In this document: positions 1-11,289 of the stretch, one piece after another | Layout of the letters: each line of letters begins with the position of its first letter | Position numbering within the stretch: position 1 is the stretch's first letter | Assembly (NCBI GenBank): GCA_021014325.1 | Contig: CM037474.1 | Location: 8,495,130 to 8,559,129, forward strand | Length of the DNA: 64,000 nucleotides | From: Plazaster borealis | Taxonomy: Eukaryota > Echinodermata > Asteroidea > Forcipulatida > Labidiasteridae | Reading direction: 5' to 3' | Made by a program: the position numbers and the translations under genes | Notes under the pieces: model-generated | Database searches by the model: none | What the model was told of the DNA's origin: nothing | What the model saw: only the letters and a program-made list of their open reading frames with translations

Positions 1-2
1 AA

Positions 3-1380
3 GAACTGCTCACACAAGTCTTCGGATTGGAGCGAAAACATCAATACCTATACGAACACAAGATAAAACTTTGGACTGACCATAAACCATTGATTGACAT
101 TAGACACAAGCCAATGACTGCTGCACCAAAGCGACTTACAACGCTTGTTGGTTTGACTCAATCAATATGATGTTAAAATCAACTATCTACCAGGGAAGGA
201 AATGTACCTGGCAGACACTCTCAAGAGCATCATGAGCAATGTTGAAAGATCAGAGACTGAGATCGCAGTAGAACACATCAACATGACAGACTTTCTCCCA
301 ATCTCCAAGCAAGGGCTGAAAGACTTACAAAGTCTAGCCACTTCTGAAGACTCTACTTTCCAACTGGTGATCCAACAAATTACATCAGGTTGGCTATCCA
401 CATCACACAAATGCCCAGGACTAAACAATGACATCAAAAATTATGTTGCACAGTGTGAGGATGCAACACATATCAACCACACCAACCGAAACAGCCATTG
501 ATAAGTCATGACCTCCCTCACAGGCCTTGGGAAAAGGTCACCTACATGTATGACATTTTCACACTTGATAGCCATGACTCCTTATGCACAGTAGACTACC
601 ACTCCGACTATTTCGAGATACATGTAGACCATCTGCTTGCTAAGAAAGATGCAACTGTCATCATCAAACACCTCAAGAAACACTTCTCCAACCACAGTAT
701 ACCAGACACAATTCAGACTAACAATTTGCAACAGTTCACACACTTTGCCACAGAATATGGATTTGATCACAAGTTCACCAGAATACTCGCAGAGTAATGG
801 AAAGGTTAAAACGCGGTAAAGCTGGCAAAGCGCTTGATCAAGAAAACCCAAAAAGACCACGTTGACTTCTACATGAACCTCCTTATCTGGCGTAATACCG
901 ACCGAAGGTCTCAATAGCTCACCTGCACAGCGCTAATTTTGTCTCCGCACAAAGACAAACACAAAACTTCTCAAACCAAAGATAATCCAGGATGTTCACA
1001 CCAACAAAGAAAAGAGAAATGCAAAGAAAGCTCGCTATTACAACAGAGTAGCTACATGTAGACAGCTTGAACCATTGACTAAGGGGAAACAGTGAGATTT
1101 CAAATAAAGATAGACAGCAAAACTTGGGAAAAGGCAGGTTCAACAACAAGTCGGCATTCGGTCATATCGAGTCGTGACACAAGATGGCCGAGAGTATCGC
1201 CGAAATCAAAAATGAAAAAGCGCTGAGAAATTTATCCCTTAACTCCAGAGATCTCAATAATGGCCCCCCCCCAAAAAAAAAAATATTGCTAACACAGCCA
1301 GAGATTTCGCGGCATGATATTCCTGAGGAAGGATCTCAAGCAATCAGTGCACAAAACACCACAGCAAGACAAGTTTGAGA
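3..1380 (+). pseudogene. Decayed Ty3/Gypsy-like LTR retrotransposon pol (RNase H plus integrase)
   Basis: The window opens inside a reverse-transcriptase-linked RNase H domain: the frame from base 3 reads through the motif KLWTDHKPLIDIRHKP and stops near 170. The following frame (about 170-500) carries the linker toward the integrase zinc-binding region, starting with INYLPGKE. A frame at 498-797 is the integrase core (PHRPWEKV, then DSHDSLCTVDYHSDYFEI, then the second catalytic region near TIQTNNLQQFT). Weaker similarity to the integrase C-terminal tail continues to about 1380. The order RNase H then integrase is that of Ty3/Gypsy pol. At least three stops or frameshifts interrupt it, and the expected DN of the second catalytic motif reads NN, so it is dead. 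No 3' LTR was found; the 5' part lies outside the window. Confidence 0.8.
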
Positions 1381-1509
1381 CAAAGCACCAGAATTCACAC
1401 ATCATCCAAATACCTATAGAGCAAAATATGTGTAGAAATAGGAAATCAGTGACATCTGAACTCAATGACACTTTACCTTGTTTAAAGCAACAGTTTTATA
1501 ATTAACATC

Positions 1510-2830
1510 AAAGTCTTTGCTAATTATTCCAAAGTCATTTTACTTTTGAATAAAAGAGCTTCCTGTTTGAACCGGAAGTAAAGGTAAAAGTTGGGTCACA
1601 ATTCTAAATAAAATGTTACATGTGCTGTAAGCTACAAGAGGGCACAAAGATTAGAACTCTATGACATGTGGTTTAAAGATTTTACTTATTTTTTAATTGA
1701 CTGTAAATTAATTTGTACTTTATTTCTGTTAAAACAAACATCCTCGAGAGCCACAAATTAGAAAAAAAGAAAGATTTTAACATCCATTGAAATACGTGAA
1801 GCAATATAATTAAAAGAAGAGTGATCTTAATTTTGGGGATGAAAACAAAAAGTTCACTTTTTGCGGGATTCGATCCCTTAACCTTCAGGTTGCAAGTCCT
1901 CAGCTCATCGTATCAAGCCATGCTGCCAACTGGGTTTTTCTATGTATTTTAAGTTCGGTACGGGTGTATCCAATATCTTTTAGTCATAAGTGGCTTATAA
2001 TTATTTCAGGTTGATGATTTAAATTTTGGTCGATATGCTATTGTATTAAAATCAATTGTAACTCTGCGTGCTTCACAAATCTTGTCTCTTTGATTTTGAT
2101 GTATACCTTAAAACGCCTCTACAAAGAATAGTGGACAAATTCATAATTAAATTGACCCATGTGGAAAAACAAAGTATAGCATTGTTTTTGCTAAGCTGAT
2201 CTGTGGTTATCGTGTGAATAATGACTTGCAATAACATACAAGAGTGTTACACTCCCGTTTACGTCATAGCTCTGTCAGGTCTCCTACAGATTCTTCATCC
2301 ATACTTCACATCAGCAATCCCGACCAGCGTGTGCAGTTTGTATGGTCGCCACGCGGAGCTTCGCTGCGCTGAGATTGCACTCGATGTTTTGAATCTGGTA
2401 AATTAATAGACATGTCCAAGTCACCGACCGTAAGGAGTCTACGTATATAAAAAGTACAAAATACGCAATATTTTAGCATCGGTCGTATAATGGGACTAAG
2501 CTTTATCAAGTTTGATCAGATGTATACTTTTTGAGATGGTGGTCTCAAGATTAAGTAATTAAATATTCATGTCATTATAACTAAGTAAACTAATTAATTA
2601 AGTTAGGCTAATTACATGTACATTTAACAACAACTTCATGTCCTAAGCTTTGATAGAATCTGACTCTTTTGTACTAAGCCAAGTATTATACGTATGACTT
2701 TTGGATGCCACAAATTTGTGTACAAATCAAATGGGATTTCTTGGCACTTGAGCAAGGTGTACTAATCCTGGGGGTATAGTACAGTTCTGATAAGCTTGAG
2801 TGCAGCATCTGAGAATAGAATAGCACTCAT
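1510..2830. other. AT-rich gene-free stretch
   Basis: No open frame has recognisable protein character. The stretch is AT-rich with short A/T runs and holds one tRNA-like remnant (1862-1935, listed separately). A small GC-richer island at 2330-2380 has no assignable function. Confidence 0.5.
1862..1935 (-). repeat. tRNA-like remnant (SINE head)
   Basis: On the - strand there is an A-box-like stretch (AGTTGGCAGCATGGCTTGAT) followed about 40 bases later by a B-box-like GGGATCGAATCCCGC. The acceptor stem cannot be closed, so this is a tRNA-derived SINE or tRNA pseudogene and not a functional tRNA. Confidence 0.5.
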
Positions 2831-2833
2831 TAG

Positions 2834-4990
2834 CTGTTTCGTAGCGCAGCGTAGCGAAACAGCTCTTGTTTTCGTTAAAGTTTTTTTAATTATTTTTTTA
2901 TTTTTTATTTGTCTGTTTCAGTAAAAAAAGCCATTGAGATAATGCACGCTTCGTCTAAGCGGCCTTTTGCATGGTTCCTAAAGAGCAATTGCAATGAAAC
3001 TTTCAGGGATGGAAGGCATTGGTGCAATAATGATCCTAAAACAAAAAAAATTATGATGACGTCATCACCTGTCACGTGACGTCATGTTAAAGGTTTCTAT
3101 TTTAAATATTTGAAAATCCGTATCAAATCAGCCACAAGAGACCGTAGGTTTCTGTTTGCAGGATTGGGTAGGGATAAATTAGGTCTTCATTTTATTCAGT
3201 GTGCGTGACCTCACATGACCTCTACTTCCGGTCGAAACCGGAAGTGCCTCGTAATTCAAAAGTGGCAAAAGTTATGAAGTTGCTTTTAACGATGTTAGTG
3301 TCTGGCAAGGGTGGGCAGTTCAAAAAAAATATCAACGAGAGCTGATTGCATTTGTGCACAAATGCAGAGCTGTTTCGTTAATAAAATTTTCAAATTTCTC
3401 AATCGAATTTCTTTTTGTATTCAAAGCAGTTATGACCAATCCAGCCTATTATTTTTGTTATATAAGTTATACCATGTTCAGTTAGCAATTTATGACTTAA
3501 AGGTGCAGAAAAGAAAAAAATCTTTAAAAATCAAGTGATGACGTCATCATAACGTCATTTCACAATTCACAAGAACTTGCCAATATCTAACAACCTACCA
3601 AGTTTCAAAATGATCGCATCAATACTTCGGGAGTTATACGAGTTCAAAAAGTGCACCTTTAATGCCGCGTCACGTGACCCCCCGATGACGTCATTGATCT
3701 GAAACTTCACACATATAATGGCTGCCTGACGATCACCATGTGTGTAAATTTTGAAGTGATTACACAAAGCTTCACCACACACATCTTCAAAAAGTGCATT
3801 TTGAACAGTTTTCAACCTGTCGCTAGAGGGCGCTGTTGTGTATTGTGACGTCATTGATATTTTTTTTGAACTGCCCACCCTTGCCAGACACTAACATCGT
3901 TGAAAAGCAACTTCGTAACTTTTGCCACTTTTGAATTACGAGGCACTTCCGGTTTCGACCGGAAGTAGAGGTCATGTGAGGTCACGCACACGAAACAAAA
4001 TGAAGACCTTATTTTTCCCTACCCAATCCTGCAAACAGAAACATACGGTCTCTTGTGGCTGATTTGATATAGATTTTCAAATATTAAAAATTTTAAACTT
4101 TAAGAAGACGTCACGTGACAGGTGATGGCGTCATCATGACAAAATTGCAATATGCAGACCATTGCATGAATACCTTTCATCCCTGAAAGTTTCATTGAAA
4201 TCGCTCAATGGGAACATTGCAAATTAGTGCTTAGAAAGTTTCACTCCTGAAAAATACAAATAAAAAAAATAATAAAAAAAACTTTAACGAAAACAAGAGC
4301 TGTTTCGCTACGCTGCGCTACGAAACAGCTAATGACGTCACAATACGCAAGAGCGCCCTCTAGCGACAGGTTGAAAACTCTTCAAAATGGACTTTTTGAA
4401 GATGTGTGTGGTGAAGTTTTTTGCAATCACTTCAAATTTTACACACATGTTGATCGTCAGGCAGTCATCATATGTGTGAAGTTTCAGATCAATGACGTCA
4501 TCGGAGGTCACGTGACGCGGCATTAAAGGTGCACTTTTTGAAGTTGTATATCTCCTGAAGTAGGCTATTAGTGCGATCATGTTGAAACTTGGTGAGTTGT
4601 TAGATATTGGTAGGTTCCTGTAAATTGTGAAATGACGTCATGATGACGTCATCACACGATTTGTTATGATTTGTTCATTTTTTGCCCCTTTAAGTCAGAA
4701 ATTGCTAACAGAACATGATTTAATCCAAACTCTTTTTAAAACAGGCTTGATATGTCATTACTGATTCGAAAAATATTTGACGTCATCATGACGTCATCAT
4801 TTCTCAGGTTATATTATCTGAAAGGACATTTTTCTAAGATATATAATAGACAATGAATTCGATCTCACAACGCATTTAATATTGTGTAATTAAGTTGATT
4901 ATGTACACACTACAACACTTTCATATTCACTTTATTAATTTGAAAAAATTATAAACGAAACAGCTCTGCATTTGTGCACAAATGCAATCA
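2834..4990 (+). mobile_element. Hairpin-ended element copy 1, interrupted by copy 2
   Basis: The 5' end is a perfect stem (AGCTGTTTCGTAGCGC and its complement, 2834-2866) followed by CTCTTGTTTTCGTT and a T-rich tract. The body holds palindromic TGACGTCA-type words and ACTTCCGG...CCGGAAGT. At about 3330 the sequence breaks after AATATCAA and resumes at 4331 with TGACGTCACAATACG, exactly where an intact copy would continue. The 3' end is the palindrome TGCATTTGTGCACAAATGCA followed by ATCA (about 4967-4990). Without the insertion it is about 1.15 kb. It encodes nothing, so it is non-autonomous. The hairpin end and lack of a clear target duplication suggest a helitron/helentron-type element; that is inference. 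Confidence 0.7.
3333..4331 (-). mobile_element. Hairpin-ended element copy 2, inserted in copy 1 in reverse
   Basis: On the - strand this copy runs from the GCTGTTTCG hairpin at 4331-4299 to the TGCATTTGTGCACAAATGCA palindrome at about 3341-3362, just under 1.0 kb. It is complete at both ends and shares most of the body with copies 1 and 3, including the cluster around AGCGCCCTCTAGCGACAGG. It interrupts copy 1, so it is the younger insertion. There is no coding capacity. Confidence 0.7.
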
Positions 4991-5937
4991 TTTTTTTTTT
5001 TTTTTTTTATGTTTTACAGTCAAAGCGTTTTTTAACATAGTTCCTAAAGAGCAATTGCAATGTAATTTTCAGTGATGAAAGGTATTGGTGGACTAAAGGT
5101 CCTAAAACAATGACGTCATGATGACATCATCACCTGCCACGTGACGTCATCTTAAAGATAATTATTTTAAATATTTGAAAATCTATATCAAATCAGCCAC
5201 AAGAGACCGTAGGTTTCTGTTTGCGGGATTGGGTAGGGATAAATCAGGTCTTTATTTTGTTTCGTGTGCGTGACCTCACATGACCTCTACTTCCGTTCGA
5301 AACCGGAAGTGCCCTCTAATTCAAAAGTGGCGAAAGTTATGTAGTTGCTTTCAATGATGTTAGTGTCTGGCAAGGGTGGGCAGTTAAAAAAAAATAGTGA
5401 TGACGTCACAAAATGCAACAGCGCCCTCTAGCGACAGGTTGAAAACTCTTCAAAATGGACTTTTTGAAGATGTGTGTGGTGAAGTTTTGTGCAATCACTT
5501 CAAAATTTACACATATGTTGATCGTCAGGCAGCCATCATATGTGTGAAGTTTCAGATCAATGACGTCATCGGGGTCACGTGACGCGTCATTAAAGGTGCA
5601 CTTTTTGAAGTCGTATATCTCCCGAAGTATTAGTGCGATCATGTTGAAACTTAGTAGGTTGTTAGATATTGGATAGTTTCTGTAAATTGGCAAATGACGT
5701 CATAATGACGTCATCACACGATTTGTTATGATTTTTTCATTTTTTGCCCCTTTAAGTCAGAAATTGGTTATATCATTTTTCCAAGATATATAATAGACGA
5801 TGAATTCGATCTCACAACGCATTTAATATTGTGTAATTAAGTTGATTATGTACACACTACAACACTTTCATATTCACTTGATTAATTTGAAAAAATTATA
5901 AACGAAACAGCTCTGCATTTGTGCACAAATGCAATCA
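4991..5937 (+). mobile_element. Hairpin-ended element copy 3, 5' truncated
   Basis: The body begins in a T tract directly after the 3' end of copy 1 and lacks the 5' hairpin. It then follows the same order as the others: CCTAAAGAGCAATTGCAATG, the TGACGTCA cluster, CCGGAAGT palindrome, AGCGCCCTCTAGCGACAGG. It ends with the TGCATTTGTGCACAAATGCA palindrome and ATCAT at 5937. Apparent frames in both directions are shadows of the repeat. Confidence 0.7.
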
Positions 5938-6001
5938 TGTCTAGTTGTCATTGTGTTTATCTATTCTAATACGGTCTAAAGGAGTCAAGTCATGTGGAAT
6001 G

Positions 6002-6208
6002 TTAACAGCAACACCTTTGTGAACAGCTTGATAGAACATTGATAACCTTCTGAATTTCCTTTATTTTTCTAATGTAGGCCATTGCAGGTTTTGAAGCATT
6101 GTCACGCTGGAGTCTCTGGATGATCCCCATTACAAATCTTGCTGCTCTTCGTTGCACTGATTCAAGTTTATTGATGTGGTTCCTATTATGAGGGTCCCAT
6201 ACAGTCAA
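6002..6208 (-). pseudogene. LINE reverse transcriptase C-terminal fragment
   Basis: The - strand frame begins VWDPHNRNHINKLESVQ and continues RRAARFV, the typical block after the palm domain of jockey/CR1-like non-LTR retrotransposons. Only about 30 residues match before the frame drifts. The fragment is cut on its 5' side by the foldback element starting at 6203. Confidence 0.6.
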
Positions 6209-7075
6209 CTCGGTCCGAAGTCAACTCGGTCCGAGGTCAACTCGGTCCCAAGTCATCTCGGTCCCAAGTCATCTCTGTTCTAAGTCATCTCGGTCTGAAC
6301 AGAGTATTGGTGATGTTGCGGCTGCAATGTAAGTCAGAGCATGGAGATGGAGGTAGATTCTGTGCAACTTTCAGCAAGCATGAATTTAGATAGATACAAA
6401 TAAATCTCTCACAACTTAATGTCACATCATGATTGCTGCTCATTTAAAAAAATATTTATCAGTTAAGTATTGCTTTTAAGTTTCCCTAAATAGATTTGGT
6501 ATTTGTTGTTTGTATTATTTACTATTAAACATAAGTTTACTTGAAAGTTTTGTTGATATTATTCTCAACCAAACATTTTCCTTAATTTGTCCTACAGTAA
6601 TTTTTTTAATATTTAATTTGTGCTATTTATTATTTATTTCCCTAAATAGTTTTGATATTATTACGTTATGTTTTACTGGACAATTTATTTCTTATTTTCT
6701 TGCATATTATCAGAATTTAAAAAAAAGTCTTACACAAACTGCAAAGGAAAGTTCATTATCTACCTTATTTTTTTCACTTTAGTTTACCTAAATCATGCTT
6801 AGGAACATAACTTTTTTCAACGGTGATTATTATTAAATTATTAGATTACATAGTGTTTAAGCACACATGATACATCGGTGCGATAAACAGCCAATTACTT
6901 CTCGCCACTTCCCGTCAACCACACTTCGTTTTTAAAACTCTTCAGTCCGAGTTGACTTGGAACCGAGATGACATGTTGGGACCGAGATGACTTGAAACCG
7001 AGTTGACCTTTTGGGACCGAGATGACTTCGGACTGAGTTGACCTCGGACTGAGTTGATTTTCGGAATGAGTTGAC
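6203..7075. mobile_element. Foldback element with subterminal tandem repeats
   Basis: The left end holds about six 16-17 bp units of the type GTCAACTCGGTCCGAA (6203-6300). The right end holds about eight units in inverted orientation (GGGACCGAGATGACTT, GGACTGAGTTGACC; about 6945-7075). The interior is AT-rich and non-coding. Inverted arms made of tandem repeats are typical of foldback-type DNA elements. It splits the LINE fragment on its left. Confidence 0.7.
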
Positions 7076-7291
7076 CCTAATCCCACCATTTGCACTGCAC
7101 AGCGAGATGTTGAGTGATCCCGAACTGGTCAAGGGAGCAGGGTATGATGCCCCCAAAAAAACAATTTTGGTAATTTTATCTCCTAACCTACATGATATGA
7201 CTCTAGTCTAGAGGCATCCTATGATCCTTAGTTCTAAGTTGGTTTCAATACCTCTTCACCGCACTTTTACAGTCCTAGAACTATGACTGCA

Positions 7292-7318
7292 GAAGTGCAT
7301 ATGAGGTTTGTTCCAAAC
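7292..7318. repeat. Short palindrome related to the 9328-9407 stem
   Basis: ATGAGGTTTGTT and its near-complement flank a very short centre. The arm matches the GAGGTTCGTTTCG arm of the larger palindrome at 9328-9407, so it is probably a shortened relative. Confidence 0.45.
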
Positions 7319-7360
7319 GAACCTCATACAAGTACGATCGTACATGGATTGGACTTGGAG

Positions 7361-7456
7361 TAGACCCAGTAACTGGGGCGCTGTACTCGTTTTTTCGAAG
7401 TTTTGAAGTGTCAAAATTTCAAAAAAACAAGTACAGCGCCCCAGTTACTGGGTCTA
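7361..7456. mobile_element. MITE, TA-flanked, AGACCCAGTAACTGGGGCG ends
   Basis: Near-perfect terminal inverted repeats of about 28 bp (TAGACCCAGTAACTGGGGCG and complement) enclose about 40 bp. Both ends abut TA, as expected for a Tc1/mariner-derived MITE. A relative lies at 31864-31977. Confidence 0.75.
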
Positions 7457-7511
7457 GACTTGGAGGTGCTTTGATTCATGAGATTTTAGTCAGTTACTGA
7501 GTTGGTATCGT

Positions 7512-9270
7512 AGGAGGTCCTGTATACAAGGCGACCCTGAAATCGGGGCACATCTTTTACCTCTCTGCGCGCGATGTAAACAGTCCCTAGATACAATTTT
7601 TGTGGTTTGACTTGCCCTAATTGGCTTCCTTTGTTTATAAGAAGTATGCAAACATGTATTAAAACTTGATGGACATTGATACTTTCACACCACACACCGA
7701 TCTTCGATGACTTCAATAGTGTCCCATTTGTTTTGAGTTTTACCTGTTTTCAAGGCAAACAAAAAAGTATGGTGTCCCGGTAGAAGCCATACGTGGAAGA
7801 AACATAGCAGTTACTACAAGTGTTCTGTGAGACTTTGTGTATGACTCTATAGCCAGCAGTTATCTTCATTTTATTCAAAATATTTTTTATTTAATTTAAA
7901 AAAATAACCATGGTAATTTGCAAAAACTTTAAAAAATAAAAATTAAAAAAAAGTGTAAATAATTCTTGGCTTTCAAATCTGCTTTTTATTTAGTTTTGTG
8001 TCTTTTTATGTTTCTTAACATTTATAATAAAGCAAGTGTAGCAGGTGTGGAAAGACCTGTGTTATGATGTTAGTTTTATTACCCTTCCACTGTTTATATT
8101 TCCCCCATAAGCTCTTCTAGCACTCCCTTTAGTTAATTTCTTAGGAATCCTTTGTAATAAACAATGAACCCTCTTGCATAATCCTTGGTAGTGTGGTTAG
8201 TCACCCCTGTAATTGACTTCAGATAGCAGCCTGGCAGTGCAAGGGAACACTCCACATGTGTGTCTCCCACCATCACCGATTTTATGTACTGGTCACTGGT
8301 GGTTCTCCATGTTTTAAGTTTTGCCAGCGTCAAGTATTAGGCCTACTGCTATATGGACTCGGTTTTAAAGCCATTTTGATTTTAATTTGTAACCTTCTTT
8401 GGCACTGTGTTTCGTTATTTTTAGAGGTTTCTATAAATTCTGTTAGTTCAGTAGTGTTGCTATTGGTCTTGGTTTAGATTTCACTGCATTTATTGTTGTA
8501 CATTAATCACTGGTCTTGCTTTTGGTCATCGCTTTATAATCAAGGGCTTTTTTAATATTTTGTGACTGAGGAAACCTACAAATTGAGTCACTGTCCCACT
8601 TCTTGCATCTCCTCGCGTCTTTTCCCTACCCGGTCTTGGTTTTTCTCATTTGTTCAAGCGAGTACCCCAACAGTTAGTGTTTTTATTAGTTTTATTCATT
8701 AGTTTTCTAAGCGTACCCTTTTTCCGGGTTACACATACAAATAAACAGTGATAATTGAATCACCAAGCCGATGTTTAAATTTTGATATTCTACCTCCATG
8801 ATAGTAATAATAATAATAATATTAATCATGACATGAGGGTTACAACAAAAATTCTCCAGACTATTAGAAAATGATATAATAAGGCACATGGCTTCTTTAA
8901 GCCTCTGTATTTTTTCCCCAGAATGCTCAGCAGAATGTTCAGTCACATGATTTGATCATCGTGAATTGTGAATTAAAAAAGTGTTTGATGAAACTTTTTC
9001 GGTGGGCAATTTTTTTTTATGGCCCCGACAGTATGACATATTTTTGTACCTTAAAATGCCTAAAATACCACAACTTTTTGCATAATTTACAAGTGCAACT
9101 AGCCAGTGGAGCCTTACAATGTTTCTAAGTTTTGGTCGAAGGAGAGGAGACTCTTTGCTTGGCAAGTCAAACCACAAAAATTGTATCTAGGGACTGTTTA
9201 CATCGCGCGCAGAAGGTAAAAGATTTGCCCCGATTTCAGGGTCGCCTTGTAATTGTATACAGGACCTCCT
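7512..9270. mobile_element. 1.76 kb element with about 105-bp inverted repeats
   Basis: The left arm (about 7512-7616) starts AGGAGGTCCTGTATAC and ends TGTGGTTTGACTTGCC. The right arm (9161-9270) is its complement with a few mismatches. The interior is AT-rich with no recognisable protein; short frames in it look like chance. It is best read as a non-autonomous DNA transposon. Confidence 0.65.
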
Positions 9271-9327
9271 AACACTAAACAGTAACCACAGTCCTACGAT
9301 AAAGGAGTAGGCCTACCTAGCTAGCGC

Positions 9328-9407
9328 CTACTCCTAGAACTATGAGGTTCGTTTCGCTATAGTTCGTGGAGACGATAGCGAAACGAACCTCATAGTTCTA
9401 GGAGTAG
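9328..9407. repeat. 33-bp perfect inverted repeat
   Basis: Arms 9328-9360 and 9375-9407 are exact complements separated by 14 bp. The arm begins CTACTCCTAGAACTATGAGG. It would form a long hairpin; flanking GCTAGCGCC words extend it imperfectly. Probably a small MITE. Confidence 0.8.
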
Positions 9408-9745
9408 CTAGCGCCTTACTGGGTCTAAACTTTTCTATACTAAAACTCACCGGCTTCCATCTTCAACTGAACTAGCCCAACACAAGGCAACAGCAACAAT
9501 TAACACACTCTTTATCTTAAAAAACGTTAAAAAGGCACTAAATAAGAAAAATTGAAAGGCAACAAAACCCAACAGTTACAGTGTACTGTGTAGTTATGTA
9601 ACTATTTTGTGTGTCGATCCATCCCCGAAGCCTCTTTTTTGTTTTTGTACAGCAGTGATGTGGCACGTGTGTTTGGCAAGCATCGGACGGACGAAAGACA
9701 GGGGACCAGTCTACCACTGCATGCACACTGCACTACCACCTTTGG

Positions 9746-10630
9746 CCGTGTGTCCCAGGGAAATCTGTCCCCTCGGAGATTCTGTCCCATATGCCAAACG
9801 CGAAATTAACGTGGGCTGCTGGCCGGCGAATTTTTTTTCCCCATACGACATTGCAATGATGACCTTTTTTTGTTAGGATTTTGATTTTTTTTTTTCGATC
9901 TGAATGCGGATGTTGGAAAGAAATAAAATATAAAAAAAGGGAAAATAAAAAAAAGTTTGGGAAAAAAAATCGCGGCCAGGTGTCACAGGGAATTCTGTCC
10001 CCCCGCACAGCGGTCCGGGGCACAGAATCCCCTAGGGATGTGTCCCCCGCCCAGGGTTTTCTGTCCGCCAGGGGAATTTGTCCCCCTCTCACATTTGTTC
10101 CCTTGTTTGCCTCTGTGCGACACTTGAAATCTTTTTAACTATATAAAATCAAGCATGAGAATGGGCGATGATGACAAAACCGGAAATCCATCGTACGAAA
10201 AATAAATCGGAAAATTCCAACGCTAAAAATGCATACATGTAGTTATCCGGATTCTGGATATCCGGATTCCGGATCCGCAATGTCCGTAATTTGGGCAGAG
10301 TGACCCAGGCGTCAGCGCCGCACTCAGTGAATTGTTGTCAGTAGACTTTTCTTTTCAAAGTCTCCACACACAAAAATGTTCCTTTGCTTAAAATTATTGA
10401 CTGAAATAAGTAACAATAAGATAATACTTCTATTATAAACCAGCAAAGCCAGGTGAATAAAGCAAGTTTATTGATTTAGTTCCGTTGGTGGACGCTCGTG
10501 CCTGGGGACATATTCTCCGTTGGAGGACACAATCTCCCGCGTTGAGCACACGGCGGACAGAATAACCTAACGAGAGACAGTTTATCCTAGGAGATACTGT
10601 CTCGGGGGACGTTGTACCCGTCCACACCGG
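9746..10630. mobile_element. Repeat with GGGGACAGAATC-type ends, copy A
   Basis: Words of the form CAGGGAATTCTGTCCCC, and the reverse GGGGGACA, recur near both ends. The core (9984-10618) is nearly identical to 30579-31200. It includes a segment starting GAATGGGCGATGATGACAAA that is also found, inverted and doubled, at 52721-53126. Non-coding. Left of 9984 a diverged end and a T-rich insert are present. Confidence 0.6.
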
Positions 10631-10739
10631 CCGTGATTTTCCGCGGAATCTGTACATTGCGCACTTTTTTGCCTAGTCTTGGTCCCAAGACGCTCCGGTT
10701 CTGTAGTCACGGACACAACATCAAAGCCGTGATTGCCAA

Positions 10740-10860
10740 ATTCCAAATAGCCTTGATCAAGGCAGTCGCATTTTTCACTCCAAAAAACTTAGACGCCGTA
10801 AACACACCCGTATACACTGTGCGTATTAAGGTGTGTATCACGTCGCACGACGCCCGTCAT
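10740..10860. repeat. GCCTTGATCAAGGC-type dispersed repeat
   Basis: Contains CCTTGATCAAGG, then CACTCCAAAAAACTTAGACGCC and ATACACTGTGCG...CACGTCGCACGACGCCCGTC. These blocks recur around 28214-28300 and, inverted, at 29650-29808. It directly abuts the DIRS left end. Confidence 0.5.
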
Positions 10861-10864
10861 AATT

Positions 10865-11035
10865 AATGATTATGCAAGGGTAACTTACCTGAATCGTGAT
10901 TATACAAGTCCTCTGGAGGTGAGAATCAATAGGCGTTCTACTCTGACTACCGGCGGTACACCAGGCTTTAAAAATATGACCTCCACTTCCTGTCTTGACC
11001 CCTGAACTCCGACCTCTTCTCATATAAGGCCCTGT
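10865..11035. repeat. DIRS terminal inverted repeat (3' side)
   Basis: Bases 10931-11025 match the complement of 25488-25585 across TCTACTCTGACTACCGGCGG and TTGACCCCTGAACTCCGACC. The outer part (10866-10936) pairs with 11346-11463, the internal complementary region expected for circular-junction priming in DIRS elements. Confidence 0.75.
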
Positions 11036-11289
11036 TCCTTGGGAGGGTCACTCAACAAACTCCTTAGTGACAACTACAGGGTGGGTAAAAGTTATCTCAA
11101 CCTTAAGAGGAAGTTAAATATATATATATAGAGGTAAAACCTCAAACCACTAAAAACATTAGAAAAGTGGAACTAACAATAAACACATAATAACCAACAG
11201 GTATAACAAGGCTAAACATGACCAAAAAAGGAAGAACATGTTAACCCCGAAACTCAACAATAATTATAATTATAACAAAACTCAAATGT

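Noticed and set aside
3567..5693. Frames of 60-103 codons on both strands
   Set aside because: Shadows of the hairpin-element body, repeated in each copy with the same stops.
6510..6782. 90-codon hydrophobic + strand frame
   Set aside because: AT-rich interior of the foldback element; the Phe/Leu/Ile bias follows from T-rich composition.
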